Shown: positions 1 to 6,543, numbered from the stretch's first letter. The stretch is DNA of 10,455 nucleotides from Bacillota bacterium (GCA_023392615.1 JAEVYT010000043.1:1-10455); one strand, 5' to 3'. Numbers and translations: made by a program. Notes: generated from the letters alone by a model not told the origin.

Positions 1-99
1 CCTATCCGCTATAAGATACAGCACAAAATTATATTAGTTTTCACTACATAACTGACTTTCATCCACTTTCACAAATTATATCAACCGAATATCTAAAAA

Positions 100-136
100 A
101 TCTCTAATTATGGTTTTTTTGAGAAATATTAGAGAT
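100..136. repeat. Inverted repeat upstream of the two-component operon
   Basis: A perfect 9-bp inverted repeat, ATCTCTAAT at 100-108 and ATTAGAGAT at 128-136, is separated by 19 bp including a run of seven T. The right arm overlaps the expected -35 position of the promoter at 153-158. It could be an operator for the operon, or the end of a terminator for a gene to the left of the window. The sequence does not decide between them. Confidence 0.4.
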
Positions 137-158
137 GCTTGTGAAATAATGTTATAAT
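129..158 (+). promoter_or_regulatory. Extended -10 promoter of the two-component operon
   Basis: A perfect TATAAT lies at 153-158 and is preceded by TG at 150-151, making an extended -10. The -35 (TTAGAG, 129-134, spacer 18) is poor, which an extended -10 can compensate. Transcription would start near 165, leaving a leader of about 28 nt with GGAGG at 181-185, 8 nt before the ATG. A poor -35 overlapped by an inverted repeat fits a regulated promoter; this is inference. Confidence 0.6.
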
Positions 159-193
159 AGTGATAACTCATTTACAATTCGGAGGTTTTAACA

Positions 194-868
194 ATGAAAA
201 TCTTGTTGATTGAAGACGATATAGATCTAAGTCAGGCATTATGCCATAATTTAAATAAAGAGGGCTATGTAGTCGATACCTGTTTTCAAGGTGATGAAGC
301 GATTTATTATGGCAACTCTTCTTCCTATGATGTTATTATTCTAGATCGAATGCTTCCCATCATGGACGGCATAACGATTTTAAAGACCTTGCGCAAGAAT
401 AATATTGCCACTCCGATTATCCTGCTCACAGCGATGAACGGAATTAACGATCGCATTGACGGATTGGATGCCGGTGCGGATGATTATCTTGTAAAACCCT
501 TTGATAGCGGTGAACTATTGGCAAGAATAAGGGCATTATCCAGGCGTCCCAGAACGATCGAAAGCAACACTGTACTTAAGTTTTCTAATTTTTCTTTGGA
601 TACTGACCTACATACTTTATCGACCGAAACAAAGACTGTTACTTTATCCAATAAAGAAGCCAGCTTATTAGAGTTTCTGATCCGAAATCGAGGACAAGTC
701 CTTACCAGAGATCAAATCCTTGCTAGAGTTTGGGGAATAGATACTTTTGTGGAGGATGGTAATATTGACAATTATATTTACTTTGTCAGACGAAGACTAA
801 AGGTTGTAAACTGCAACGCACGAATTAAAACCATACATTCAGTAGGCTATCAGCTTGAAGAATTATGA
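194..868 (+). CDS. OmpR/PhoB-family response regulator
   Basis: This 224-residue cytoplasmic transcription factor is phosphorylated by its partner kinase and then binds DNA. Residues 1-120 form a receiver domain: acidic pair D8-D9, phosphoacceptor D51 in the ILDRMLP strand, switch threonine T79 (LLTA), and K101 in the KPF motif. Residues about 127-224 form a winged-helix DNA-binding domain, including LSNKEASLLEFL, the VLTRDQIL recognition region and the IKTIHSVGYQLE wing. Length and domain order are normal for the family. The ATG has GGAGG 8 nt upstream. The kinase gene follows after 24 nt with its own strong ribosome binding site, so the two are almost certainly co-transcribed. No residue indicates which stimulus or regulon it serves, so no gene symbol is given. 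Target genes could include itself, since repeats occur upstream of the promoter. Confidence 0.95.
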   Translation: MKILLIEDDIDLSQALCHNLNKEGYVVDTCFQGDEAIYYGNSSSYDVIILDRMLPIMDGITILKTLRKNNIATPIILLTAMNGINDRIDGLDAGADDYLVKPFDSGELLARIRALSRRPRTIESNTVLKFSNFSLDTDLHTLSTETKTVTLSNKEASLLEFLIRNRGQVLTRDQILARVWGIDTFVEDGNIDNYIYFVRRRLKVVNCNARIKTIHSVGYQLEEL

Positions 869-892
869 TTCATTACTTATAGGAGGAAAATA

Positions 893-2188
893 ATGATTAA
901 AGCACTTCGGAATAAATTAGTCCTGCTATACTCCATATCAACAGGGTTCATTCTGGTTATTGTAATCATTGTCCTTTTGATCTTTACTGAAAAAGAGTTA
1001 AAAGATAAATGGCAGGAAACCTTTCAAAATCATATCAATACGATTATAAATAAACTTCAATTTGAAAATACGATTAGTGATGTCTGGCTTTCTCAATTAG
1101 AAGCAAAAAACAATCTTATCATTCATATTGAAGATAATGGAAACCCGCTAAACTTCAAAGGAGTATTGGATACTCCAACCAATCGCCTTGCGTTGCTAGA
1201 TCGCCTATCTGCTCTTGCTTCAGAAGAAGGAATTAATACCGAAAAAACACCTATCCTATCCTCCTTAACCCAAAGCAGCATTTTTACAATTAAAGGGAAG
1301 AAGAGGGATATGTATTACGGATGTGTTGCAATAATTCCAAATGATTCAAAATGGAGAAGTATCTTATTAATTCAATACCTTCCTGATTATTCTTCCTCTA
1401 TTCAAAATCAACGTATTATGTTTTTTCTTTTGGGTTTTGCAGGGATCTTTGCTTTATTTATCGTTAGTTTGTGTTTTGTATCAAGAATGCTTAAACCAAT
1501 CGAAGAAAATAATGTAAGACAGACTCGTTTTATCGCTGCGGCTTCCCATGAACTACGCTCCCCTTTATCCGTAATCCGGGCAAATCAGGCATCAATCACT
1601 GATGTCTCCCCACAATCGCAAAAATTTCTTACAGGAATTGATAACGAATGCAAACGTATGGCACGTTTAGTTGATGATATGCTATTTCTCGCCTCTGTTG
1701 ATGCAAAGTCCTGGACAATAAAAAAAGAGCCGGTAGAAACCGACACTCTTTTCGTTGAAACCTATGAAGCTTTTCTTCCATTATTCATTCAAAAAGAAAT
1801 CACTCTTCTTCTGGATATACCGGACGAAGAGCTACCTACCACCTATGGAGATAAGCATCGTTTACAGCAAATCCTCTCCATACTACTAGATAATGCCTTA
1901 TCCTACACGCCCTCTCATAAAAAAGTCACATTACGAGCCTTCGTATCGAATAACCATCTCTACTATGAAGTTGAAGATCAGGGTACTGGCATTGAGGATC
2001 AGAATAAAAAACAAATATTTGACCGCTTTTACCGCATGGATCAATCCCGTAATGATAAACAACATTTTGGTCTTGGATTAAGTATAGCGAAAGAATTGGT
2101 CCATCTTCTTGGGGGAAAAATCTCGGTTAGAGATGCCGAAGGTGGCGGTGCTATCTTTGTAGTTCGTTTTACAATAAACTCTTGGTGA
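893..2188 (+). CDS. Membrane sensor histidine kinase, partner of the upstream regulator
   Basis: This 431-residue kinase has two membrane segments (about residues 9-31 and 174-197) around an extracytoplasmic sensor region of roughly 140 residues that I do not recognise. The HisKA motif FIAAASHELRSPLSVI places the phosphorylated histidine at H219. The ATP-binding domain shows the N box (N334 in LLDNALS), G1 box (DQGTG, 362-366), F box (IFDRFYRMD) and G2 box (GLGL, 393-396). Only about 20 residues separate the second helix from H219, too few for a full HAMP domain, so the signal probably passes through a short direct helix. AGGAGG lies 6 nt before the ATG. The gene is the second of the operon and ends 83 bp from the stop of the convergent dehydrogenase gene. 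The signal sensed is unknown. Confidence 0.95.
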   Translation: MIKALRNKLVLLYSISTGFILVIVIIVLLIFTEKELKDKWQETFQNHINTIINKLQFENTISDVWLSQLEAKNNLIIHIEDNGNPLNFKGVLDTPTNRLALLDRLSALASEEGINTEKTPILSSLTQSSIFTIKGKKRDMYYGCVAIIPNDSKWRSILLIQYLPDYSSSIQNQRIMFFLLGFAGIFALFIVSLCFVSRMLKPIEENNVRQTRFIAAASHELRSPLSVIRANQASITDVSPQSQKFLTGIDNECKRMARLVDDMLFLASVDAKSWTIKKEPVETDTLFVETYEAFLPLFIQKEITLLLDIPDEELPTTYGDKHRLQQILSILLDNALSYTPSHKKVTLRAFVSNNHLYYEVEDQGTGIEDQNKKQIFDRFYRMDQSRNDKQHFGLGLSIAKELVHLLGGKISVRDAEGGGAIFVVRFTINSW

Positions 2189-2190
2189 GT

Positions 2191-2222
2191 AAAGCAAGTT
2201 ATAACTAAGACTAATCTGCTTT
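2191..2222. terminator. Weak hairpin between convergent genes
   Basis: AAAGCA (2191-2196) pairs with TGCTTT (2217-2222), leaving a 20-nt loop that contains the palindrome AGTTATAACT. It begins 3 bp after the kinase stop codon and lies in the gap to the convergent dehydrogenase gene. The stem is only 6 bp and the T-run short, so it is at best a modest, possibly bidirectional terminator. Confidence 0.3.
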
Positions 2223-2271
2223 TCAACAAGAAGCCATTGAGCTGCACCTATATCAGTGTACTCATAAACCT

Positions 2272-3264
2272 TTAGAGCTGATTTTCTAGAATCTCATCTC
2301 CTTTTTTATTAATAAAGTTCAGGGCATTATTCATAGTTGTATGGCTAATTGCCATCATAGATTCTTCCGTTAAAAATCCCTGGTGAGATGTAAGAATTAC
2401 ATTGGGATACATTAATAACCTTGCTGTAAAAGATGTCTGTAGGATGTCTTCTGAATGATCTTCAAAGATTAAATTACTTTCTTCTTCATATACATCTAAT
2501 CCAACAGCCCCAAACTTACGATTTCTAATGCCCAAAATCAATTCATTGGTATCAACTAATCCACCGCGGGATGTATTAATGAAAATAACACCATCTTTCA
2601 TTAAGCTAATTGTATCTTTATTAATTATATGATAAGTATCTTCCGTCAATGGGCAATGCAGAGAAATTAAGTCTGATTCAGCAAAAACTTCATCTAGTGA
2701 CTTATATTCCATAAATTTTAAAGATTCATTTTGATACTTATCATATCCAATTACATTCATACCAAATCCGTAACAGATTCTAGCCATGGAGGCTCCTATT
2801 TGACCAGTGCCGATAATACCTGCAGTCTTGCCTATAAAGTTTCTACCCATTAACCCGTCCAAGCTAAAATCATTTTCACGATTTCTATTGTATGCCTTAT
2901 GTATTTTTCGGTTTGCAGCTAAGGCTAATGTTATGGCATGTTCTGCTACGCTATCCGGTGAATATCTTGGAACATTCATAACAGTAATTCCGCATTTTTT
3001 TGCTTCTTTCAGATCAACATTATTGTATCCTGCACATCTCATAAGAATTAATTCAACTCCATAAGAATGCAATTTATTTATTACCACCGAATCAATAGTA
3101 GCGTTTACAAACGCGCAAATAGCATCGTAATCCTTCGCTAACGAAACAGTTTCTTCGGTAAGATTCGGTTTGACATATTTTATAGTAATATTAGGATACT
3201 CTTTTAATATTGGGTTAAAATAATCCTTATCATATGTTTTTGTACCAAAAAATAATATATTCAT
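2272..3264 (-). CDS. ldhA: NAD-dependent D-2-hydroxyacid dehydrogenase, D-lactate dehydrogenase type
   Basis: The predicted reaction is reduction of pyruvate or a related 2-oxoacid to the D-hydroxyacid with NADH in the cytoplasm, a fermentative route to recycle NAD. The 330-residue length matches D-lactate dehydrogenases. The Rossmann motif GTGQIG is at 152-157, and acidic D175 (GYDKY) points to NAD rather than NADP. Catalytic residues fall in the usual places: R233 (NTSRGGLVD), D257 and E262 (GLDVYEEE), and H294 (LTSHQGF). The LMRCAGYNNVD segment near residue 75 is typical of this subgroup. AAGGAGG lies 4 nt before the ATG. The gene is monocistronic. I found no convincing promoter in the AT-rich DNA upstream. 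Exact substrate is not certain: relatives act on phenylpyruvate or 2-hydroxyisocaproate. Confidence 0.9.
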   Translation of the reverse strand: MNILFFGTKTYDKDYFNPILKEYPNITIKYVKPNLTEETVSLAKDYDAICAFVNATIDSVVINKLHSYGVELILMRCAGYNNVDLKEAKKCGITVMNVPRYSPDSVAEHAITLALAANRKIHKAYNRNRENDFSLDGLMGRNFIGKTAGIIGTGQIGASMARICYGFGMNVIGYDKYQNESLKFMEYKSLDEVFAESDLISLHCPLTEDTYHIINKDTISLMKDGVIFINTSRGGLVDTNELILGIRNRKFGAVGLDVYEEESNLIFEDHSEDILQTSFTARLLMYPNVILTSHQGFLTEESMMAISHTTMNNALNFINKKGDEILENQL

Positions 3265-3814
3265 TTTTCCTCCTTGGTTTTATAATTTTGTTGGCTTGTA
3301 GATATTTACATCCTAATTGAAGTTTATCATCTTTTTACTCTTAATTCCATTATCATTTTTATCAAGTATGATAGTTTATATTCTTCTATATTTTTATATT
3401 TTCTTTGCCATCTAGCATTCCCTTTGCTACAAAATATTTATAGACATGCACTCTATCCCCCTGTTATAAATTTCACTTTATCTAGCACTTTGTAAACATT
3501 TGCAAACTATAAGCATGGTAACATTATACAGCAGCTTTTTCTTAATATCAATTTATCTGACTAGAGAGACTAAATAATGACTAAATAAAAGCTTTTATAT
3601 TTTGTATACTTTACATTACTATTTTTATATATTTGTCTAGGAATACATAAAAGGAGCAGATAGCTTACCACAATCTACTCACTCTCTAATATCAACTATC
3701 CCTTGTTTGAATAGTTTTATATCAGACTCCACACGATAGATGCCTGTTGTCTTTGCCATGCTACTATCTCCTTTGATTTTTTTAGATAGTAGAACAGTAT
3801 GGATATATAGGGGC
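3265..3814. other. AT-rich intergenic region with repeats and one gene remnant
   Basis: This stretch of about 550 bp lacks a full-length gene. It holds a 26-codon minus-strand frame at 3679-3759 (annotated separately), two tandem copies of GACTAAATAA with an 11-bp period (3568-3588), a perfect 14-bp palindrome ATAAAAGCTTTTAT (3585-3598), and an imperfect palindrome TTTGTAAA-CA-TTTGCAAA near 3489-3506. The repeats could be regulator sites, but nothing ties them to a gene. Confidence 0.5.
3679..3759 (-). pseudogene. Remnant of a RelB/DinJ-like antitoxin start (26 codons)
   Basis: The frame begins ATG at 3759 behind AAAGGAG with 8-nt spacing, an excellent ribosome binding site, and encodes MAKTTGIYRVESDIKLF followed by a short tail to a TGA at 3679-3681. 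The opening resembles the first strand of RelB/DinJ ribbon-helix-helix antitoxins (M-A-K-T followed by a basic residue, V and acidic residues, then D-x-K). A whole antitoxin would be about 80-90 residues, and no partner toxin frame follows. I infer a decayed antitoxin gene with an intact start. It might instead be an unrelated small peptide; the resemblance rests on few residues. Confidence 0.35.
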
Positions 3815-3860
3815 AAAAAAAGGGATACTCCCACAGTGTTCTAGTCTGTGATAGTATCCC
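3815..3860 (-). terminator. Strong rho-independent terminator, presumed original ssrA terminator
   Basis: On the minus strand the arms GGGATACT and AGTATCCC (8 bp), extended by a further CACAG/CTGTG stem across a 2x2 internal loop, are followed by seven T (3821-3815). The hairpin occupies 3822-3860. It is 48 bp beyond the distal copy of the tmRNA 3' end and in the same orientation as ssrA. If the island were removed, this hairpin would directly follow the tmRNA gene, so I infer that it terminated ssrA before integration. Confidence 0.75.
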
Positions 3861-3875
3861 TTATCTGTTCAAATA

Positions 3876-3889
3876 CCTGTAATTACAGG
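3876..3889. repeat. 14-bp perfect palindrome
   Basis: CCTGTAATTACAGG is an exact palindrome on the host side of the distal att copy, between it and the presumed ssrA terminator. It may form a small hairpin in an ssrA 3' trailer or be a protein site; no function is shown. Confidence 0.35.
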
Positions 3890-3907
3890 CTTTTCACTTG
3901 TTTTAAC

Positions 3908-3952
3908 TGATGGAGCTGAGGGGAGTTGAGGGGAGTTGAACCCCTGTCCGAA
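3908..3952 (-). repeat. Distal att site: displaced tmRNA 3' end
   Basis: This copy carries the T-arm and the 3' acceptor strand of tmRNA (minus strand TTCGGACAGGGGTTC through CAGCTCCATCA). It matches 6669-6703 across all 35 bp apart from an extra tandem copy of GGGGAGTTGA (plus-strand reading) at 3919-3938. It has no 5' partner strand and cannot fold as tmRNA. It marks the far end of the island. The 10-bp duplication could come from slippage after integration or from the recombination itself. Confidence 0.85.
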
Positions 3953-3985
3953 CAAAGCCAATTGCCATTGAAAGTGGCTTATCAT

Positions 3986-4015
3986 AAGGGTTTCAGCAGT
4001 TTTTCAATTGTAGGG
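3986..4015 (-). repeat. Integrase arm-type motif, distal end
   Basis: Read on the minus strand, CCCTACAATT (4015-4006) is followed by TGCTGAAACCCTT (3998-3986). The same pair of blocks occurs at 6622-6651 on the plus strand. Both copies read outward from the island interior toward their att core, so in an excised circle they would flank the core as inverted repeats. That is the arrangement of integrase arm sites. Binding itself is inferred. The motif ends about 33 bp from the att copy. Confidence 0.55.
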
Positions 4016-4070
4016 TAGTTGAATTTCTGTAATCATATTACCATAACGATTGTGGAATGTAAAACCCTAT

Positions 4071-4724
4071 CTAATCAAATGAATGTATATTAGTTTTTAC
4101 ATAACTTAAGATAAATTCTTTTAGATACTCTATATTATTTAAAAAGAAGTTCTTTATTTCGGTATCATCACCTGAATATGAAGACCATAAATATTGTAGT
4201 CTTGATGAAATCTGGTACTCGCCACAATTAAATAAAACATCTTCCATTGTATTAATATAATTTTTATCGATTTCAGCAAATAAATTCCAATTATCACCAG
4301 TATCGATTTCCATCCAGATTGATAACAGTCGTAATTGGATTAAAGAATGATATATTTTGGGTGCTTTTTTCAATAAATCACTATTAAATAAATCCGTAAA
4401 TAATAATCTTTTTCTGTCATTGAATATTAATCCGATATACAAATCTAGAAATTCACATATTCTTTCAAATGTTAAATCTTCTATCTTAATTTCTCTTTTT
4501 GTCTTCTTATCATACAAAAAAACATTATGTGATTTTCCGCAACTTATTGCAAATATAATAAAAAAAACACTGCTAATTAAAACTGATAGAATTACTGCGA
4601 CTAGAACTAATATCTTATCAAACAAAGTACTTACATTACAAATACCCCACCATAAAAATACCCCTGACATTACAAAGAGTAATAATCCAATCGTCAATAT
4701 ATGCCATTTAGTAATTTTTTTCAT
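4071..4724 (-). CDS. Two-helix membrane protein of unknown function, island cargo
   Basis: This 217-residue protein matches no family I recognise. Residues about 9-28 and 34-60 are strongly hydrophobic, joined by a short loop. The basic N-terminus (MKKITK) and positive-inside rule put both ends in the cytoplasm. The remaining 150 residues are soluble, mostly helical in character and acidic in places, with an aromatic-rich segment (LQYLWSSYSGDD, near 177-188). There is no signal peptide cleavage site, catalytic motif or metal-binding cluster that I can see. It starts 65 bp downstream of the barstar-like gene. A TATAAT at 4745-4750 (minus strand) could give it its own promoter, though the -35 is weak; GAGG precedes the ATG by only 3 nt. 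It ends 56 bp from the distal arm motif. Its place beside a barstar homologue suggests a second immunity or defence protein; this is inference from context only. Confidence 0.75.
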   Translation of the reverse strand: MKKITKWHILTIGLLLFVMSGVFLWWGICNVSTLFDKILVLVAVILSVLISSVFFIIFAISCGKSHNVFLYDKKTKREIKIEDLTFERICEFLDLYIGLIFNDRKRLLFTDLFNSDLLKKAPKIYHSLIQLRLLSIWMEIDTGDNWNLFAEIDKNYINTMEDVLFNCGEYQISSRLQYLWSSYSGDDTEIKNFFLNNIEYLKEFILSYVKTNIHSFD

Positions 4725-4789
4725 AATCCTCTTCTCATTTTACCATTATATGTATTTGTGAAAGATTGCATATTTATTAGGTATTGCAA

Positions 4790-5194
4790 TTAATCGGTTT
4801 CAAGTTTACAGTCATGTCCAGAATTATCATTGTCCAATATTATTTCTAAAATCATATCTAAAATTGTAAATCCTATATGCTTCTTGGCATTCTCTAATTT
4901 CATATTCATACTATCTATATTTGAAGCATGGCAGGTTTTTAACACTTTTTCATAATATTTAATTGTTGCTTCAAATCCAAGGTAAACTCTACTTCTCTCA
5001 AAATTTATCCATCTTAATAATATAGGTTCTCCATATTCGTGAACTCCAAATCCCCCTCTAAGTAAATCATTGAAAGCATTCAAATTATGACCTGTCTTCC
5101 AAGGCAAGTCCTTTGTAAGAACCCTATCTATTTCACAATAAAATCCTTCTAAATCATCAAATTTATTTCCGTCAATTACAATTTCCCTACGCAT
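4790..5194 (-). CDS. Barstar-family protein (predicted ribonuclease inhibitor), island cargo
   Basis: Barstar proteins bind and block barnase-type RNases in the cytoplasm. This 134-residue protein opens with the family's first strand (EIVIDGNKF) and continues into the hallmark helix GHNLNAFNDLLRGGFG (35-50), which aligns with barstar GENLDALWDCLTG. D43 matches barstar D39, a main contact to the barnase active site; barstar D35 and W38 become N39 and N42. ILLRWINFERS (58-68) matches the next strand and helix. The protein is about 45 residues longer than classic barstar, with a C-terminal helix (about 96-121) and a polar tail, as in many uncharacterised barstar-like proteins. No barnase or other toxin gene is in the window, so it looks like an orphan immunity gene. 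The ATG follows GGGGCAGGAAA. A good promoter lies at 5260-5289. Confidence 0.85.
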   Translation of the reverse strand: MRREIVIDGNKFDDLEGFYCEIDRVLTKDLPWKTGHNLNAFNDLLRGGFGVHEYGEPILLRWINFERSRVYLGFEATIKYYEKVLKTCHASNIDSMNMKLENAKKHIGFTILDMILEIILDNDNSGHDCKLETD

Positions 5195-5259
5195 TTTCCT
5201 GCCCCTAACTATTATTTTCTACGTATCTTACCACAATTGCAAACCAAATGTATGAGAAT

Positions 5260-5289
5260 ATTATATACTAACTATTTGCCATATTTCAA
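5260..5289 (-). promoter_or_regulatory. Promoter of the barstar-like gene
   Basis: Minus strand -35 TTGAAA (5289-5284) and a perfect -10 TATAAT (5265-5260) are separated by 18 bp. Transcription would start near 5253, giving a leader of about 58 nt. The promoter is near consensus, which suggests expression of the cargo from the integrated island independent of the integrase and of ssrA. Confidence 0.65.
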
Positions 5290-5373
5290 CAAGTTTAATA
5301 TGCGGAACCTACACAAGCAGAAAATGTCCTTAAATTGAATTCATAAATTTTCTTGAGACTAAGTGAGTAAGGT

Positions 5374-5417
5374 AAGGTCTTTTAGGATATTAGGTCTTCA
5401 AGGTCATAAGGTCTTTT
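5374..5417. repeat. Iteron-like direct repeats of 17-bp period
   Basis: AAGGTCTTTT occurs at 5374-5383 and 5408-5417, with a related TAGGTCTTC at 5391-5399 exactly between them (17-bp spacing each), plus a half-step AAGGTCA at 5400-5406. AGGTC thus appears four times in 39 bp. Such phased repeats are typical of protein-binding arrays, for example excisionase, replication initiator or repressor sites. Which one applies is unknown. Confidence 0.45.
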
Positions 5418-5512
5418 GCCTTCCTACGGAATGCAGTTACTTAAAAAGACTAGACTTTTAATAAGTTAACCGATATAAAGACAGATGTTAGAATAAAGGA
5501 ATGGTTATACTA

Positions 5513-5562
5513 GAAGGGCGGTTGAGTTATATTTTGTATTAATATGATACTCGCCACCCTTC
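5513..5562 (-). terminator. Hairpin downstream of the integrase gene
   Basis: Minus strand GAAGGGTGG (5562-5554) pairs with CCGCCCTTC (5521-5513) including one G-U pair, and a further GAGT/ACTC and AT-rich segment extends the stem to about 20 bp with a small bulge. It starts 10 bp after the integrase stop. There is no T-run after it, so it may be a weak terminator or a 3' stabilising structure. Confidence 0.5.
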
Positions 5563-5571
5563 CCATCTCTG

Positions 5572-6543
5572 TTATTCAAAATTAGATAAGGTATCATTCT
5601 CGACAGCCTTATGCATATCTTTAAGATTATTATAGTAATCAGCCATTGTTATTTTCAAATCACTATGTCCTGCAATTTTACAAACATCTAATGGATTACT
5701 TCCGTTTTTTATCATGTTAGTTATAGCTGTATGACGGAGTTTGTGAGGGGATGAGGATTTATCCAAACCTGCCTTAATGCCATATTCCGTTATCTGTTGC
5801 TTCATGTGAGTAAGTTTCACTTGGTCGGTGGATATTGTTGATAGGAATAGCCAAGGACTTCCACATTGGTTGCTTACCCCAATCAGCTTCTTAAAGTTAG
5901 GTATTAATTTAGCATTAATAGGTATTACTCTCTCATGCCTATTTTTCCCAGTATCTCCATTGATGATTATGTATTTCACATTTAGGAAAACATCCTTTAC
6001 TCTAATGTTTACACTCTCATTGATACGTGTTCCAACAGATAACATCAAAGTCATAATGGTGTAATCTCTTAGACCTGCATAAGACTTCATGTTGACTTGC
6101 TTTAACATTTTAGTAACATCTGAGTCTGTCAAAGGCTTCTTCTCATTCTTGACTTCCTTAACTTTCTTTACTCTATGATTGATACTGTCCTTGACATACC
6201 CTTCTTCTTCAAGGAATTTCAAGTATACTTTCAGATACCTAATTCGAATGTTTACAGTATTCGGGGATACCCTTTCTAACATCCATGAAATGTAGCTTCT
6301 GACGAGGTTTATGTCGTATCGGACTAAGGTGTCCGAATACCATTCATCAATGTAGTTGCACATATACTTGTGGCACCTCTCATAGTCGTCAAGTGTCCTC
6401 TGTGCAAGGTTTTCAGCCTTCTTATAAGCAACGAATTGAAGGTAAGTTTCCATAAAATCCTTTACTGTGAAATAATCTCTTCTTCCATCATCCTTAGTGG
6501 TAATCGGACTGATAAAATCTCCCAACATTAGTCTTTTAGCCAT
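5572..6543 (-). CDS. int: Tyrosine recombinase (integrase) of the ssrA-inserted island
   Basis: This protein is expected to catalyse integration and excision between the attachment site in the ssrA 3' end and the island's attP. Numbered from the ATG at 6543 it has 323 residues. Residues about 25-115 form the helical core-binding domain (YLQFVAYKKAENLAQRTLDDYE). The catalytic domain shows R173 (SVGTRINE), K200 (GDTGKNRH), H267-x-x-R270 (SPHKLRHTA), H293 (AGHSD) and nucleophile Y303 (ADYYNN), so it appears active. I prefer the ATG at 6543 because AAGGAG lies 9 nt upstream; the upstream in-frame TTG at 6564 falls inside the T-run of the preceding terminator. The start is 126 bp from the tmRNA 3' end in the same direction. 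No clear private promoter is visible, so read-through from ssrA may drive it. Confidence 0.92.
   Translation of the reverse strand: MAKRLMLGDFISPITTKDDGRRDYFTVKDFMETYLQFVAYKKAENLAQRTLDDYERCHKYMCNYIDEWYSDTLVRYDINLVRSYISWMLERVSPNTVNIRIRYLKVYLKFLEEEGYVKDSINHRVKKVKEVKNEKKPLTDSDVTKMLKQVNMKSYAGLRDYTIMTLMLSVGTRINESVNIRVKDVFLNVKYIIINGDTGKNRHERVIPINAKLIPNFKKLIGVSNQCGSPWLFLSTISTDQVKLTHMKQQITEYGIKAGLDKSSSPHKLRHTAITNMIKNGSNPLDVCKIAGHSDLKITMADYYNNLKDMHKAVENDTLSNFE

Larger units (their letters stand above)
5195..5571. other. Intergenic region between integrase and barstar-like gene
   Basis: About 375 bp with no supportable gene on either strand. It contains the barstar-gene promoter (5260-5289), a 17-bp iteron-like repeat tract (5374-5417), an imperfect palindrome AAAAGACTAGACTTTT at 5444-5459, and a long hairpin just past the integrase stop (5513-5562). 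The density of repeats suggests regulatory or recombination sites. Confidence 0.5.

Noticed and set aside
2807..3064. Plus-strand open frame opposite the dehydrogenase gene
   Set aside because: It is a shadow of a well-supported gene with full catalytic motifs on the minus strand.
3489..3506. Rex-type redox operator upstream of the dehydrogenase gene
   Set aside because: The TTTGTAAA/TTTGCAAA palindrome lacks the usual 18-bp Rex layout and is more than 200 bp from the start codon.
4357..4761. Plus-strand open frame of 134 codons opposite the membrane-protein gene
   Set aside because: Composition is that of an AT-rich antisense frame, with no ribosome binding site; the minus-strand gene has clear membrane helices and operon context.
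5374..5417. CRISPR array
   Set aside because: The repeat is only about 10 bp with a 17-bp period and there are no spacers of CRISPR length.
5195..5571. Possible toxin gene or remnant to partner the barstar-like protein
   Set aside because: I read both strands and found only very short frames without start signals or RNase-like residues; the stretch is repeats and promoter.
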